A stretch of 64,000 nucleotides of DNA from Pseudomonas syringae. GTDB taxonomy: Bacteria; Pseudomonadota; Gammaproteobacteria; Pseudomonadales; Pseudomonadaceae. The notes under the pieces are model-generated. The model ran no database searches. It was not told where the DNA came from and saw only the letters and a list, made by a program, of their open reading frames with translations. Below, piece after piece: positions 18,027-25,853 of the stretch. How positions within the stretch are numbered: position 1 is the first letter of the stretch; the number at the start of each line of letters is the position of its first letter. Both the position numbers and the translations under genes were made by a program. The DNA is taken from assembly GCF_021605415.1 (NCBI RefSeq), contig NZ_WKEQ01000024.1, positions 25,274 through 89,273 of the forward strand, read 5' to 3'.

Positions 18027-19317
18027 TAAAGGGGCTCCGTGAGCGGGCGGCGAGCAGGGTCGCGACCGCTTCAATAGTCAGATTGTGTGCGTGCAGCGCG
18101 CCGAAACCCGGCTGCGCGGCATCGCGAAAATAGAGATCGTAATGACCGGGACTGACGGCCAGCAACGTCACTGGGGCACAGTGGGCGGCGGCGCAGGAGC
18201 GCGAGCAGCCGGAAAGATGAACGGATTCTGCCGATGGCAACAATGCCGCCAATCGACGGGCGTCGTGTTTGGTGTCGGCCAGGCCTTTGCCGCAACCGTT
18301 GGAGCCGGTGCAGGCGATCAGGCGGGACAGCGGCTCGCTGGCATCGCAAAGCAGTCCCAACCTCTTCAGTGCCTGGACAACGTCAGCCGCATCGGCCTCA
18401 GGCACGTCGGGCAACAACACGCTTTGCCACGGTGTGAAACGCACACTGCCATCGCCGAATGTGCGAGCCAGTTGCGCAATGCCGCGCAGCATCGGCGGAT
18501 CGAGCCGTCCCAGTGGCGGCACGGCACCGACGTAAACCAGCCCCTTCACAGGCTGCGCATGCACGCCGATGTGCAGGTGATCGGCCGCCGAAGGACGTTG
18601 CCAATCACTGACAGGTTTCAACGCTACCCGTGAGCGCAACTGATCGAGCAATTCCAGCGCCGGCCATTCCTCCAGCAGGTGGCGCATACGCGTCTGCTCG
18701 GGCCGGGCCAGATCAAGAAACAGCTCAAGCACGGCAACCACCAGTGCGTGCCCATTTTCAAGACTCACCGCCGCCAATGCGCGATCCGTCGGACAACCCG
18801 CCAGACCGAAAGCCAGTCGTTGCTGGCCGTGCTGCTCATACGCCGACAGCCAGAGATCGTGGTGATGCTCGAGCATCGCCAGCGCTTCACCGCCATCCAG
18901 TTGCACGGCGAATTTGGCGCTCAATTCATGAAAACGCGGATGGCTTTGCAGCGTGTCGAGAATCTGTTCGGCCAGGGGGCGCGTGTCGAAACGCATCTGC
19001 CGGTCGATGCCGGCGGCCGGGCTGAGCATCAGATTGCGCACATCGTCGCCCGCCGCTGTGCGAGGCCCAAGACCAGCAGCCAGCAAGCGCTCGATCAGTG
19101 CGGCGGACTGTGGGCCGATCCCGCGAATCTGCAAGTTGGCACGGTTGGTCGCCTCGATGGCGCCGCCGGCAAAGCGTTCGGCGGCATCGGCCACCGCCTC
19201 GGCCTGTTCGGCGCCGATTGAGCCGCCATTGAGCTTGATCCGACAGATGCCGCCGTCCAGTGCCTGGACGATACGCAGCAACCCCGGGCAGGCCGAGGGG
19301 CGTATGGCGGTGGACAT
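18019..19317 (-). CDS. cobG: Precorrin-3B synthase
   Basis: Oxygen-dependent hydroxylation and lactone formation on precorrin-3A, the step that marks the aerobic cobalamin route. The 432-residue protein belongs to the nitrite/sulfite reductase superfamily: two half-repeats, with the 4Fe-4S/sirohaem-type motif C-x5-C (ACTGSNGCGKG) and C-x3-C (SGCSRSCAAAHC) in the C-terminal third. The ATG at 19317 fits the family N-terminus; the frame continues to 19458 without family residues. It is the first gene of the minus arm, and its promoter lies in the 144-base divergent gap with cobL. Confidence 0.95.
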   Translation of the reverse strand: MSTAIRPSACPGLLRIVQALDGGICRIKLNGGSIGAEQAEAVADAAERFAGGAIEATNRANLQIRGIGPQSAALIERLLAAGLGPRTAAGDDVRNLMLSPAAGIDRQMRFDTRPLAEQILDTLQSHPRFHELSAKFAVQLDGGEALAMLEHHHDLWLSAYEQHGQQRLAFGLAGCPTDRALAAVSLENGHALVVAVLELFLDLARPEQTRMRHLLEEWPALELLDQLRSRVALKPVSDWQRPSAADHLHIGVHAQPVKGLVYVGAVPPLGRLDPPMLRGIAQLARTFGDGSVRFTPWQSVLLPDVPEADAADVVQALKRLGLLCDASEPLSRLIACTGSNGCGKGLADTKHDARRLAALLPSAESVHLSGCSRSCAAAHCAPVTLLAVSPGHYDLYFRDAAQPGFGALHAHNLTIEAVATLLAARSRSPFNA

Positions 19318-19461
19318 CGGGCGTTCGTTCAAAGGACGGCTGGCTCTGAGGGATAAGCGCTTCGCGGGCGAAGGCGCGGTATTATGCCTGCTTTGTCCGG
19401 CGGCATGAAAAGTCTGCCCGTCGGAACGACGCGTTTTCGGGACAATTTTTGAGGGCAACAG
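19318..19461. promoter_or_regulatory. Divergent promoter region between cobG and cobL
   Basis: A 144-base gap between two outward-facing cobalamin operons, so it must hold promoters for both. I found no recognisable cobalamin riboswitch; the space is short for one on either strand. Confidence 0.5.
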
Positions 19462-20673
19462 ATGTCACCCTGGCTGACAGTAGTGGGAATCGGTGAAGAC
19501 GGCTTCAAGGGCCTGGGCAAAAATGCCCGGCATGCCCTGATGGGCGCTTCGCGGATCGTCGGTGGCCCGCGTCAACTGGATCTGCTGCCGGTTTGCATCC
19601 GTGGTGAACGCCAGACATGGCCGAGCCCGTTCAGCCTCGCGCCGGTGCTTGAGTCCCGTGGCGAAGCGGTATGCGTGCTGGCCAGCGGTGATCCGATGTT
19701 TTACGGCGTCGGTGCCAGCCTCGCGCGACAGGTACCGAGCGCCGAAATGTTGATCGTCCCGGCGCCGTCCTCCTGCTCCCTGGCAGCTGCGCGTCTGGGT
19801 TGGCCGTTGCAAGACGTGGTGATTGTGTCGCTGGTGGCCCGACCGTTGGCGGCCATCAACGCACAGTTGTCCAGCGGCGTGCGCCTGCTGCTGCTGAGCA
19901 ACGACGGTCAGAGCCCCATCGCCGTAGCGGCCTTGCTGCGTGAGCGCGGCTTCGGTGCGAGTCGCGTGACCGTGTTTGAGCATCTTGGCGGTGATCTTGA
20001 GCGACGGGTCGAAAGCAGCGCCAATGACTGGAACGATCCGCCGATCGCCGACCTCAACGTGGTCGCCATCGAATGCCTCGCCGACGCCTATACGCCGCGC
20101 CTGTCGCGCCTCGCCGGTCTGCCGGATTCAGCCTTCAAGCATGACGGCCAACTGACCAAGCGCGACGTGCGCGCCATCACCCTCGCCCGCCTCGCACCGA
20201 CTCCCGGCGAATTGCTCTGGGACGTCGGTGGCGGTTGCGGCTCGATCGGCATCGAATGGATGCGCGCGCACCCCAGCTGCCGCGCCATCGCCATCGAAGC
20301 CGATGACGGTCGCCAGCAACTGATCGAGCACAATCGCGATGCGCTGGGCGTCCCCGGTCTGCAACTGGTTCGCGGCAACGCACCAGAGGCACTGGAAAAT
20401 CTGGAGCGCCCCGACGCGATTTTCATCGGTGGCGGTGTCACCCGCGAAGGCGTGCTCGACACCTGCTGGGCACAACTCAAACCCGGGGGCCGACTCATCG
20501 CCAACGCCGTGACCCTGCAAAGCGAAATGACCCTGATGGACTGGCGCGAACGCCACGGCGGCGAACTGACGCGCATTCACATCGCCCAGGCGCAGCCGCT
20601 CGGTGAATTCGACACCTGGCGCCAGGCCTTGCCGATCACTTTGCTGGACCTGGTCAAACCCCTCGATGCGTGA
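19462..20673 (+). CDS. cobL: Precorrin-6Y C5,15-methyltransferase (decarboxylating)
   Basis: Two methylations (C5 and C15) and decarboxylation of the C12 acetate side chain. The 403-residue protein is the usual fusion of a CbiE-type tetrapyrrole methylase (about 1-200; VVGIGEDGFKGL, ASGDPMFYGVGASL) and a CbiT-type Rossmann methyltransferase (about 215-403; LLWDVGGGCGSIGIEWMR, FIGGGV). ATG at 19462. The stop overlaps the cbiD start by eight bases. First gene of the plus arm cobL-cbiD-cobK. Confidence 0.95.
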   Translation: MSPWLTVVGIGEDGFKGLGKNARHALMGASRIVGGPRQLDLLPVCIRGERQTWPSPFSLAPVLESRGEAVCVLASGDPMFYGVGASLARQVPSAEMLIVPAPSSCSLAAARLGWPLQDVVIVSLVARPLAAINAQLSSGVRLLLLSNDGQSPIAVAALLRERGFGASRVTVFEHLGGDLERRVESSANDWNDPPIADLNVVAIECLADAYTPRLSRLAGLPDSAFKHDGQLTKRDVRAITLARLAPTPGELLWDVGGGCGSIGIEWMRAHPSCRAIAIEADDGRQQLIEHNRDALGVPGLQLVRGNAPEALENLERPDAIFIGGGVTREGVLDTCWAQLKPGGRLIANAVTLQSEMTLMDWRERHGGELTRIHIAQAQPLGEFDTWRQALPITLLDLVKPLDA

Positions 20674-21763
20674 CGAAACCGCCGAACAACCCGCGCCCCT
20701 GCGCAGCGGCCTGACCACCGGCAGCTGTGCCACCGCCACCAGCCTCGCCGCTGCACGCCTGTTGCTTGACGGATCGGCGGCTGATGCCGTGCAGATTATT
20801 TTGCCGAAAGGTAAACAGGTGCAGATGCGCCTGGAGTTCTGCCGGTTGACCGATGATGGCGCCGAGGCCGGGACGATCAAGGATGCTGGCGACGATCCGG
20901 ACGTGACGCATGGCGCCCTGCTCTACTCGCGGGTGACATTGAGCAGCGAAGCCGGGGTGCGCTTCAACGCCGGCGTGGGCGTCGGCACCGTCACCCGCCC
21001 GGGATTGGTCTTGGCCGTGGGCGAGCCGGCGATCAATCCGGTGCCGCGCAAAATGATCAGCGATCACTTGAACCTGCTCGCCGAGGAAGCCGGTTATCGC
21101 GGCGGTTTCGACGTCACGGTCAACGTCGAGGGCGGCGAAGCCCTGGCGCTGAAAACCATGAACCCGCGCCTGGGCATTCTCGGCGGCTTGTCGATTCTGG
21201 GCACCAGCGGCATCGTCCGGCCCTTTTCTTGCGCGGCGTACATCGCCTCAATTCATCAAGGCATCGACGTCGCCAAAACCAACGGTTACCTGCACATCGC
21301 CGCGTGTACCGGCAACGCCAGCGAAGACACCATGCGCCGGGTCTACGACCTGCCGGAAATCGCCCTGATCGAGATGGGCGATTTTGTCGGCGCCGTGCTC
21401 AAGCATTTGCGCAAAGTGCCTGTGGATAAACTCAGCCTGTGCGGCGGCTTCGGCAAGATCAGCAAACTGGCCGCCGGGCACATGGATCTGCACAGCCGCC
21501 ATTCGAGCATCGACTTGCCGCAATTGGCGCAATGGGCTGCCACCATTGGCGCCGACGAAGCCTTGCAGCATGGTATTCGCGAGGCCAACACCAGCCAGCA
21601 AGCCTTGGCATTGGCCAGTGCGGCGGGCATTGCCCTCGGCGATGAAGTGTGTCGCCATGCGCTTGAATTCGCCCGCAGCGTGGTGCCGGCGCAAGTGCAG
21701 GTCGAAGTGTTTGCAATTGATCGTCAGGGCGGCGTTGTCGGCCATGCGGGAGTTTTCCGATGA
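20666..21763 (+). CDS. cbiD: Cobalt-precorrin-5B C1-methyltransferase
   Basis: Methylates C1 during corrin ring synthesis; in organisms without CobF it does this step. The 365-residue protein shows the family start LRSGLTTGSCATATSLAA, then GVGTVTRPGL, INPVPRKMI, and GTSGIVRPFSCAAYIASI. The ATG at 20666 lies inside the end of cobL; the longer frame upstream is only read-through of the overlapped gene. It overlaps cobK by four bases. CbiD belongs to the anaerobic set, yet here it stands beside CobG. Confidence 0.95.
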   Translation: MRDETAEQPAPLRSGLTTGSCATATSLAAARLLLDGSAADAVQIILPKGKQVQMRLEFCRLTDDGAEAGTIKDAGDDPDVTHGALLYSRVTLSSEAGVRFNAGVGVGTVTRPGLVLAVGEPAINPVPRKMISDHLNLLAEEAGYRGGFDVTVNVEGGEALALKTMNPRLGILGGLSILGTSGIVRPFSCAAYIASIHQGIDVAKTNGYLHIAACTGNASEDTMRRVYDLPEIALIEMGDFVGAVLKHLRKVPVDKLSLCGGFGKISKLAAGHMDLHSRHSSIDLPQLAQWAATIGADEALQHGIREANTSQQALALASAAGIALGDEVCRHALEFARSVVPAQVQVEVFAIDRQGGVVGHAGVFR

Positions 21764-22488
21764 AACGGATTCTGTTGCTCGGTGGCGTTACCGAAGCGCT
21801 GGCGATTGCTCGCACCCTGGGGCCGGAACACATTTACAGCCTCGCCGGCGTGGGCCGAGTGCCCACTGATCTGACCTGCCAAGTGCGGGTCGGTGGCTTT
21901 GGCGGTGCTGAAGGTCTGGCGCAGTTCATTCGCGACGAAGGCATCGACCTGCTGCTCGACGCGACCCACCCTTACGCCGCACAAATCAGCCAGAACGCCG
22001 CAACCGCCGCGCCACTCGCCGGCATTCCCTGCTGGGCCCTGCGCCGTCCGGCCTGGCAACCGCAACCGGGTGACGACTGGCGAGAAGTCAGTGACTGGGT
22101 TGAACTGACCGACGCACTCGAACCCTTTCGTCGCCCGTTGTTCACCCTGGGCCGCGAACCGCTACAGCACCTCGACGAAATCCCTGCTGAACAATTCTGG
22201 ACGCTGCGCGCCCTCGACATTTACCCCGGTAACGACCGCTGCGAAGTGATCGGCGCCCGTGGGCCGTTTTTGCTGGAGGAAGAGCGCGAGTTGTTCAAAC
22301 GCCGGCAGATCGACGTGCTGATCAGCAAAAACAGCGGCAGCACCGCCACCGAGCCCAAGCTGGAGGTAGCGCGCGAGCGCGGGGTGCCTGTGATTGTGTT
22401 GAAGCGGCCGGTGTTGGCGGGGGTTGATCGGGAGTTTTTTACAACGCCTGAAGTCCTCGAAGCTCTGTCATCGTCGAACTTTTGCTGA
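21760..22488 (+). CDS. cobK: Precorrin-6A reductase
   Basis: NADPH-dependent reduction of precorrin-6A to 6B. The 242-residue protein begins RILLLGGVTEALAIA and has the family motifs DATHPYAAQIS and SKNSGSTATEPKLEVA near the C-terminus. ATG at 21760, ATGA overlap with cbiD. Last gene of the plus arm. The sequence right after its stop codon continues in the same frame into the remnant antitoxin gene. Confidence 0.95.
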   Translation: MKRILLLGGVTEALAIARTLGPEHIYSLAGVGRVPTDLTCQVRVGGFGGAEGLAQFIRDEGIDLLLDATHPYAAQISQNAATAAPLAGIPCWALRRPAWQPQPGDDWREVSDWVELTDALEPFRRPLFTLGREPLQHLDEIPAEQFWTLRALDIYPGNDRCEVIGARGPFLLEEERELFKRRQIDVLISKNSGSTATEPKLEVARERGVPVIVLKRPVLAGVDREFFTTPEVLEALSSSNFC

Positions 22489-22737
22489 TTCAAGATTGAA
22501 GAAATGGCGGCCTATCTGGATGCCTGTTTTGATGAAGATGCCGGCAATGGCGTTCTTATACGAGCCGCGCTCAACGACATCGCCCGAGCTCAAGGCATGA
22601 CCCAAATAGCACGCGATGCAGGGCTGGGCCGTGAAAGTTTATACAAAGCACTCAGTAGCACGGGTAATCCCGAATTCGCGTCTATCATCAAAGTCATGAA
22701 GGCCCTGGGTTTGAGATTGCACGCAATGGCTCTCTGA
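22489..22737 (+). pseudogene. Truncated HigA-type addiction-module antitoxin remnant
   Basis: The first ATG, at 22504, gives 77 residues with a clear helix-turn-helix of the HigA-like antidote family (ALNDIARAQGMTQIARDAGL, then RESLYKALSSTGNPEF and VMKALGLRLHAMA). The usual antitoxin is about 100 residues; the family's N-terminal 20 or so are missing. The codons just before the ATG (Phe-Lys-Ile-Glu-Glu) still look like the family and run in frame back to the cobK stop at 22486-22488. No RelE/HigB-type toxin gene is present beside it. It is probably a decayed fragment, though the short form could still be translated. Confidence 0.7.
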
Positions 22738-22836
22738 GTCGTGCTGCGACACCACACCGCACAACGCTTTTTTACTTATCGGCCCTGATCAGGCTAAATA
22801 GCCCGCGCCTGATCGCCCACCCGACGGACCTGTCCC

Positions 22837-23250
22837 ATGAACCGACACCGGCTTGCCATTGCCTGGATCGCCTGCTTTGCAGTGCTGTTCAACATGCTCG
22901 CCATGCCGATGACGGGTGCGATGGCGCAGGGTGCGATGGCGCAGGCTGCGCAGTCGCCGACAGAGCAGGTGTTGTGGAGCAGTTTCTGTACCGGCAGCGG
23001 TATGAAAATGGTGGCGATTTCCATCGGGGTCACCGATCAGAAAGCGCCGCAAAATGACGATCATTCCAACATGCAGCATTGCTGGTGTTGCTCAGGTTCC
23101 GCGCCGCTGGTGGCGTTGCCGGGGCATGTGCCGCAGCTGTATTACGCTCGCTTCGAAAGCAATCGCAGCGTGGCGCCCTCCTCACTCGACATACCCACAC
23201 CGCGCCAGCAATGGCCGAGCCTCAATCCCCGCGCCTCGCCTCTGGCCTGA
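22837..23250 (+). CDS. DUF2946 exported protein
   Basis: Function unknown. The 137-residue protein has an N-terminal membrane or signal segment (about 7-30), a Met/Gln/Ala-rich stretch, a Cys in WSSFCTGSG, and a later HCWCCSG motif, the cysteine pattern of DUF2946. A related gene sits two places downstream around a copper chaperone gene, so a role in periplasmic copper handling is likely from context only. Confidence 0.82.
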   Translation: MNRHRLAIAWIACFAVLFNMLAMPMTGAMAQGAMAQAAQSPTEQVLWSSFCTGSGMKMVAISIGVTDQKAPQNDDHSNMQHCWCCSGSAPLVALPGHVPQLYYARFESNRSVAPSSLDIPTPRQQWPSLNPRASPLA

Positions 23251-23298
23251 TTTGTTCTCGCATTGAATCTGCGTCTCAAATCGTTCCGGAGAACTGCC

Positions 23299-23778
23299 AT
23301 GTTGAACAAACTCATCGTTCTGGCTGTGTTGTTGCTGCCTGCATGCTTCGCCAATGCTCACGAATACAAGGCCGGCGAGCTGGAAATCGCTCATCCGTGG
23401 TCGCAGGAGTTGCCGCCGAACGCGCCGACTGTCGCCGCGTATTTCGTGATTCAGAACCCGGGGAAAACCGCCGACCGCTTGCTCAGCGTCGAATCGCCGA
23501 TTGCCGGCGCAGCGCAACTCCACGAGCACGTGATGAAAGGTGACCTGATGAAAATGGATCAGGTGCCCAGCGTGGCGATTCCCGCTGGCGGCGAAGTGAC
23601 CTTCGCGCCGATGGCCTATCACGTCATGCTGCTGGAGCTTAAGGACCGCAGCCTGTTGAGCGATGGCAAACGCTTCCCGCTGACGCTGCATTTCGAAAAG
23701 GCCGGTGAGGTGACGGTGGAAGTCGCCGTGCAGAAGAAGCCGCCGGAAGATACCCAGCACCACGCGCACGCCCAGTAA
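23299..23778 (+). CDS. Periplasmic copper chaperone, PCu(A)C family
   Basis: Binds Cu(I) in the periplasm and in this family delivers it to the Cu-A or Cu-B centre of haem-copper oxidases. The 159-residue protein has a signal peptide (about 1-20, cleavage after ANA) and the copper-binding layout His-Glu-His-x-Met, a Met-x-Met pair and His-x-Met (AYHVML), plus a His-rich tail. The ATG at 23299 follows GGAGAACTGCC. It lies between two DUF2946 genes. Confidence 0.93.
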   Translation: MLNKLIVLAVLLLPACFANAHEYKAGELEIAHPWSQELPPNAPTVAAYFVIQNPGKTADRLLSVESPIAGAAQLHEHVMKGDLMKMDQVPSVAIPAGGEVTFAPMAYHVMLLELKDRSLLSDGKRFPLTLHFEKAGEVTVEVAVQKKPPEDTQHHAHAQ

Positions 23779-23799
23779 CCGACTCGGCAAACTTCGCCC

Positions 23800-24246
23800 A
23801 TGCGCCCGCTTAGCGCCAGGCCCACCCGGCAACGTCGTCAGAGCCACCCCCTGACGCGCGGCAGCTGGATCGCCCTGTTCGCCATGTTGATGATTTTCAT
23901 CGGCCCGCTGATTTCCCAGTCGATGCCGATGGGTCAACACGCCTCGATGTCCATGCCAACGAGCATGGACATGTCGATGGACATGCCCGGCATGGATCAC
24001 GCCGCGCATGCCAGCATGGCCGCGCCTGAACATTGCCCGCCGCAGAACGAGCATCACGCGCTGTGGGAAAAATGCGGCTATTGCAGCCTGCTGTTCAACT
24101 GCCCGGCACTCACTGGCGGTGGCTCTTTCACCGCGTTCAATATCCCGCCGGTCAACACCTTCACTGTCCCCTTCCCGCGCTTGGGCCATGCCCGGCAAAC
24201 GTTCTTCCCCGGCGCCCGCACCCGCGCCCCGCCCGTCATCGCGTAA
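23800..24246 (+). CDS. DUF2946 protein with Met/His-rich linker
   Basis: Function unknown. The 148-residue protein has an Arg-rich start, one membrane segment (about 24-42), then a repetitive Met-Asp-Met-Ser / Met-Pro-Gly-Met stretch with several His (about 45-85), typical of copper-binding linkers, followed by the DUF2946 motif CGYCSLLFNCP. It starts 22 bases after the PCu(A)C gene and is probably co-transcribed with it. Confidence 0.85.
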   Translation: MRPLSARPTRQRRQSHPLTRGSWIALFAMLMIFIGPLISQSMPMGQHASMSMPTSMDMSMDMPGMDHAAHASMAAPEHCPPQNEHHALWEKCGYCSLLFNCPALTGGGSFTAFNIPPVNTFTVPFPRLGHARQTFFPGARTRAPPVIA

Positions 24247-24264
24247 ACGACAAGAAAAGTCAAA

Positions 24265-24340
24265 GGATCGCAGGCTGCGCCAGCTCCTGCAGGAGATCGC
24301 GTACCCACTGTAGGCGCTGCCGAAGGCTGCGATCTTTTTG
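24265..24340. repeat. REP-type inverted repeat, possible terminator
   Basis: The arm GATCGCAGGCTGCGCCAGC (from 24266) faces an imperfect reverse complement (about 24309-24334, ending GGCTGCGATC) followed by TTTTT. This is the common Pseudomonas GATCGCAGCC element. It separates the DUF2946 gene from the PepSY gene. Confidence 0.75.
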
Positions 24341-24371
24341 ATCTAAAACGATGCCAAGCGGAATACACGTG

Positions 24372-25739
24372 ATGAAACAACCCAAACCGAATTTCTACAA
24401 CCTGGCCTGGCGTTGGCATTTTTATGCCGGATTGTTCGTCGCGCCTTTCATGGTGATGCTGGCGTTGACCGGCACTATTTACCTGTTCAAGCCGCAGCTC
24501 GATCAACTGATGTACAGCAGCCTGCTCAACGTCCCGGCCGGCCATCATGTGGTGTCTGCCGATGACTTGCTGCAAAAGGTCAAAACAACTTACCCACAAG
24601 GCCAGGTCACCCAATACCTGCCGCCGGTCAGCGCTGATCGCAGCGCTCAATTTGTGCTGGTGAACGCCGGACATGAACTGAACGTGTTTGTCGATCCGTA
24701 CCACGGCGACATCCTCGGTGAGCAGGACGCCAAGCAAAACCTGCAAGCCATCGCCCGGGCGATCCACGGCGAATTGATGATCGGCACTGTCGGTGACCGG
24801 CTCATCGAACTCGCCGCCGGATGGGGCGTGGTGCTGGTGGTATCGGGCGTTTTCCTGTGGTGGCCACGCGGGCAGGCAGCCGGGATTTTGTGGCCACGCT
24901 TGAGTAGTCGCGGGCGCGTGCTGTGGCGGGATTTGCATGCCGTCACCGGTTTCTGGGGCGCGACATTGCTGCTGGTGATGTTGCTCAGCGGCATGACCTG
25001 GACGGGTTTCTGGGGCAAGCAATACGCCCAGGTGTGGAATGTGTTCCCGGCCGCCATGTGGGACAACGTGCCAACCTCCGACGTCGAGGCCCGCAGCCTC
25101 AACAGCGCCACCCGCCAGACCGTGCCCTGGGCCATGGAAAACACGCCAATGCCGATGTCCGGCGACCACGCCGAACACATGGCCCACGGCGGCATGCACC
25201 AAGGCCCCGCCGCGCCAGCCATCAGCCTGCAAGATGTGCAAAACATCGCCAGTCAACGCAAGGTCGAACCGGGCTACAGCATCACCCTGCCGACCACCGC
25301 GACCGGCGTGTTCACCATCGCCGTGTTTGCCGACGACCCGCGCAACGACGCAACCCTGCATGTCGATCAGTACACGGGCAACGTTCTCGCCGATGTACGT
25401 TTCGAACACTACGGCACCGTTGCCCGTGCCACCGAAATCGGCGTGATGCTCCACGAAGGCAAAATGTTCGGCACGCTGAACCAGATCATCGTGTTGCTGA
25501 TCTGCCTGATGATCCTGCTCAGTGCCGTCAGTGGTGTGGTGATCTGGTGGAAGCGCCGCCCAGAAGGCAAGTTCGGCGTGCCACCGCTGCGCCATGACCT
25601 GCCGAAGTGGAAAACCGGCGTCGCGATCATGCTGGCACTGGCGGTGGCGTTCCCGTTGGTGGGTGCTTCGCTGGTGGTGGTGTGGTTGCTGGATCGGCTG
25701 TTGCTGTCGCGCTGGATGGCGACGAAAGCACCCGCTTGA
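24372..25739 (+). CDS. PepSY-domain integral membrane protein
   Basis: Four-helix PepSY-associated membrane protein of the type often linked to metal or siderophore uptake and reduction. The 455-residue protein has a first helix at about 15-40 (WRWHFYAGLFVAPFMVM), a periplasmic PepSY stretch, helices at about 145 and 195, a Met/His-rich loop (about 255-275; several HxxH and MxM patterns) that may bind copper, then the final helices. The ATG at 24372 gives the family N-terminus MKQPKPNFYN; 24351 is an alternative. It follows the copper cassette after a palindromic repeat, with no TonB-dependent receptor between. Confidence 0.88.
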   Translation: MKQPKPNFYNLAWRWHFYAGLFVAPFMVMLALTGTIYLFKPQLDQLMYSSLLNVPAGHHVVSADDLLQKVKTTYPQGQVTQYLPPVSADRSAQFVLVNAGHELNVFVDPYHGDILGEQDAKQNLQAIARAIHGELMIGTVGDRLIELAAGWGVVLVVSGVFLWWPRGQAAGILWPRLSSRGRVLWRDLHAVTGFWGATLLLVMLLSGMTWTGFWGKQYAQVWNVFPAAMWDNVPTSDVEARSLNSATRQTVPWAMENTPMPMSGDHAEHMAHGGMHQGPAAPAISLQDVQNIASQRKVEPGYSITLPTTATGVFTIAVFADDPRNDATLHVDQYTGNVLADVRFEHYGTVARATEIGVMLHEGKMFGTLNQIIVLLICLMILLSAVSGVVIWWKRRPEGKFGVPPLRHDLPKWKTGVAIMLALAVAFPLVGASLVVVWLLDRLLLSRWMATKAPA

Positions 25740-25853
25740 TAGCTGATTGCAAAAACGCCAATCAGGCGCGAGATCAAGCGTGATACTCGCGCCTGTTGTC
25801 ATGCGACAACGTCAATTGCCAATTTTTCAGGGCTCAACCGCAACCGTCAGCCT

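Noticed and set aside
19318..19461. Cobalamin riboswitch between cobG and cobL
   Set aside because: The gap is too short for a full element and I found no recognisable B12-box.
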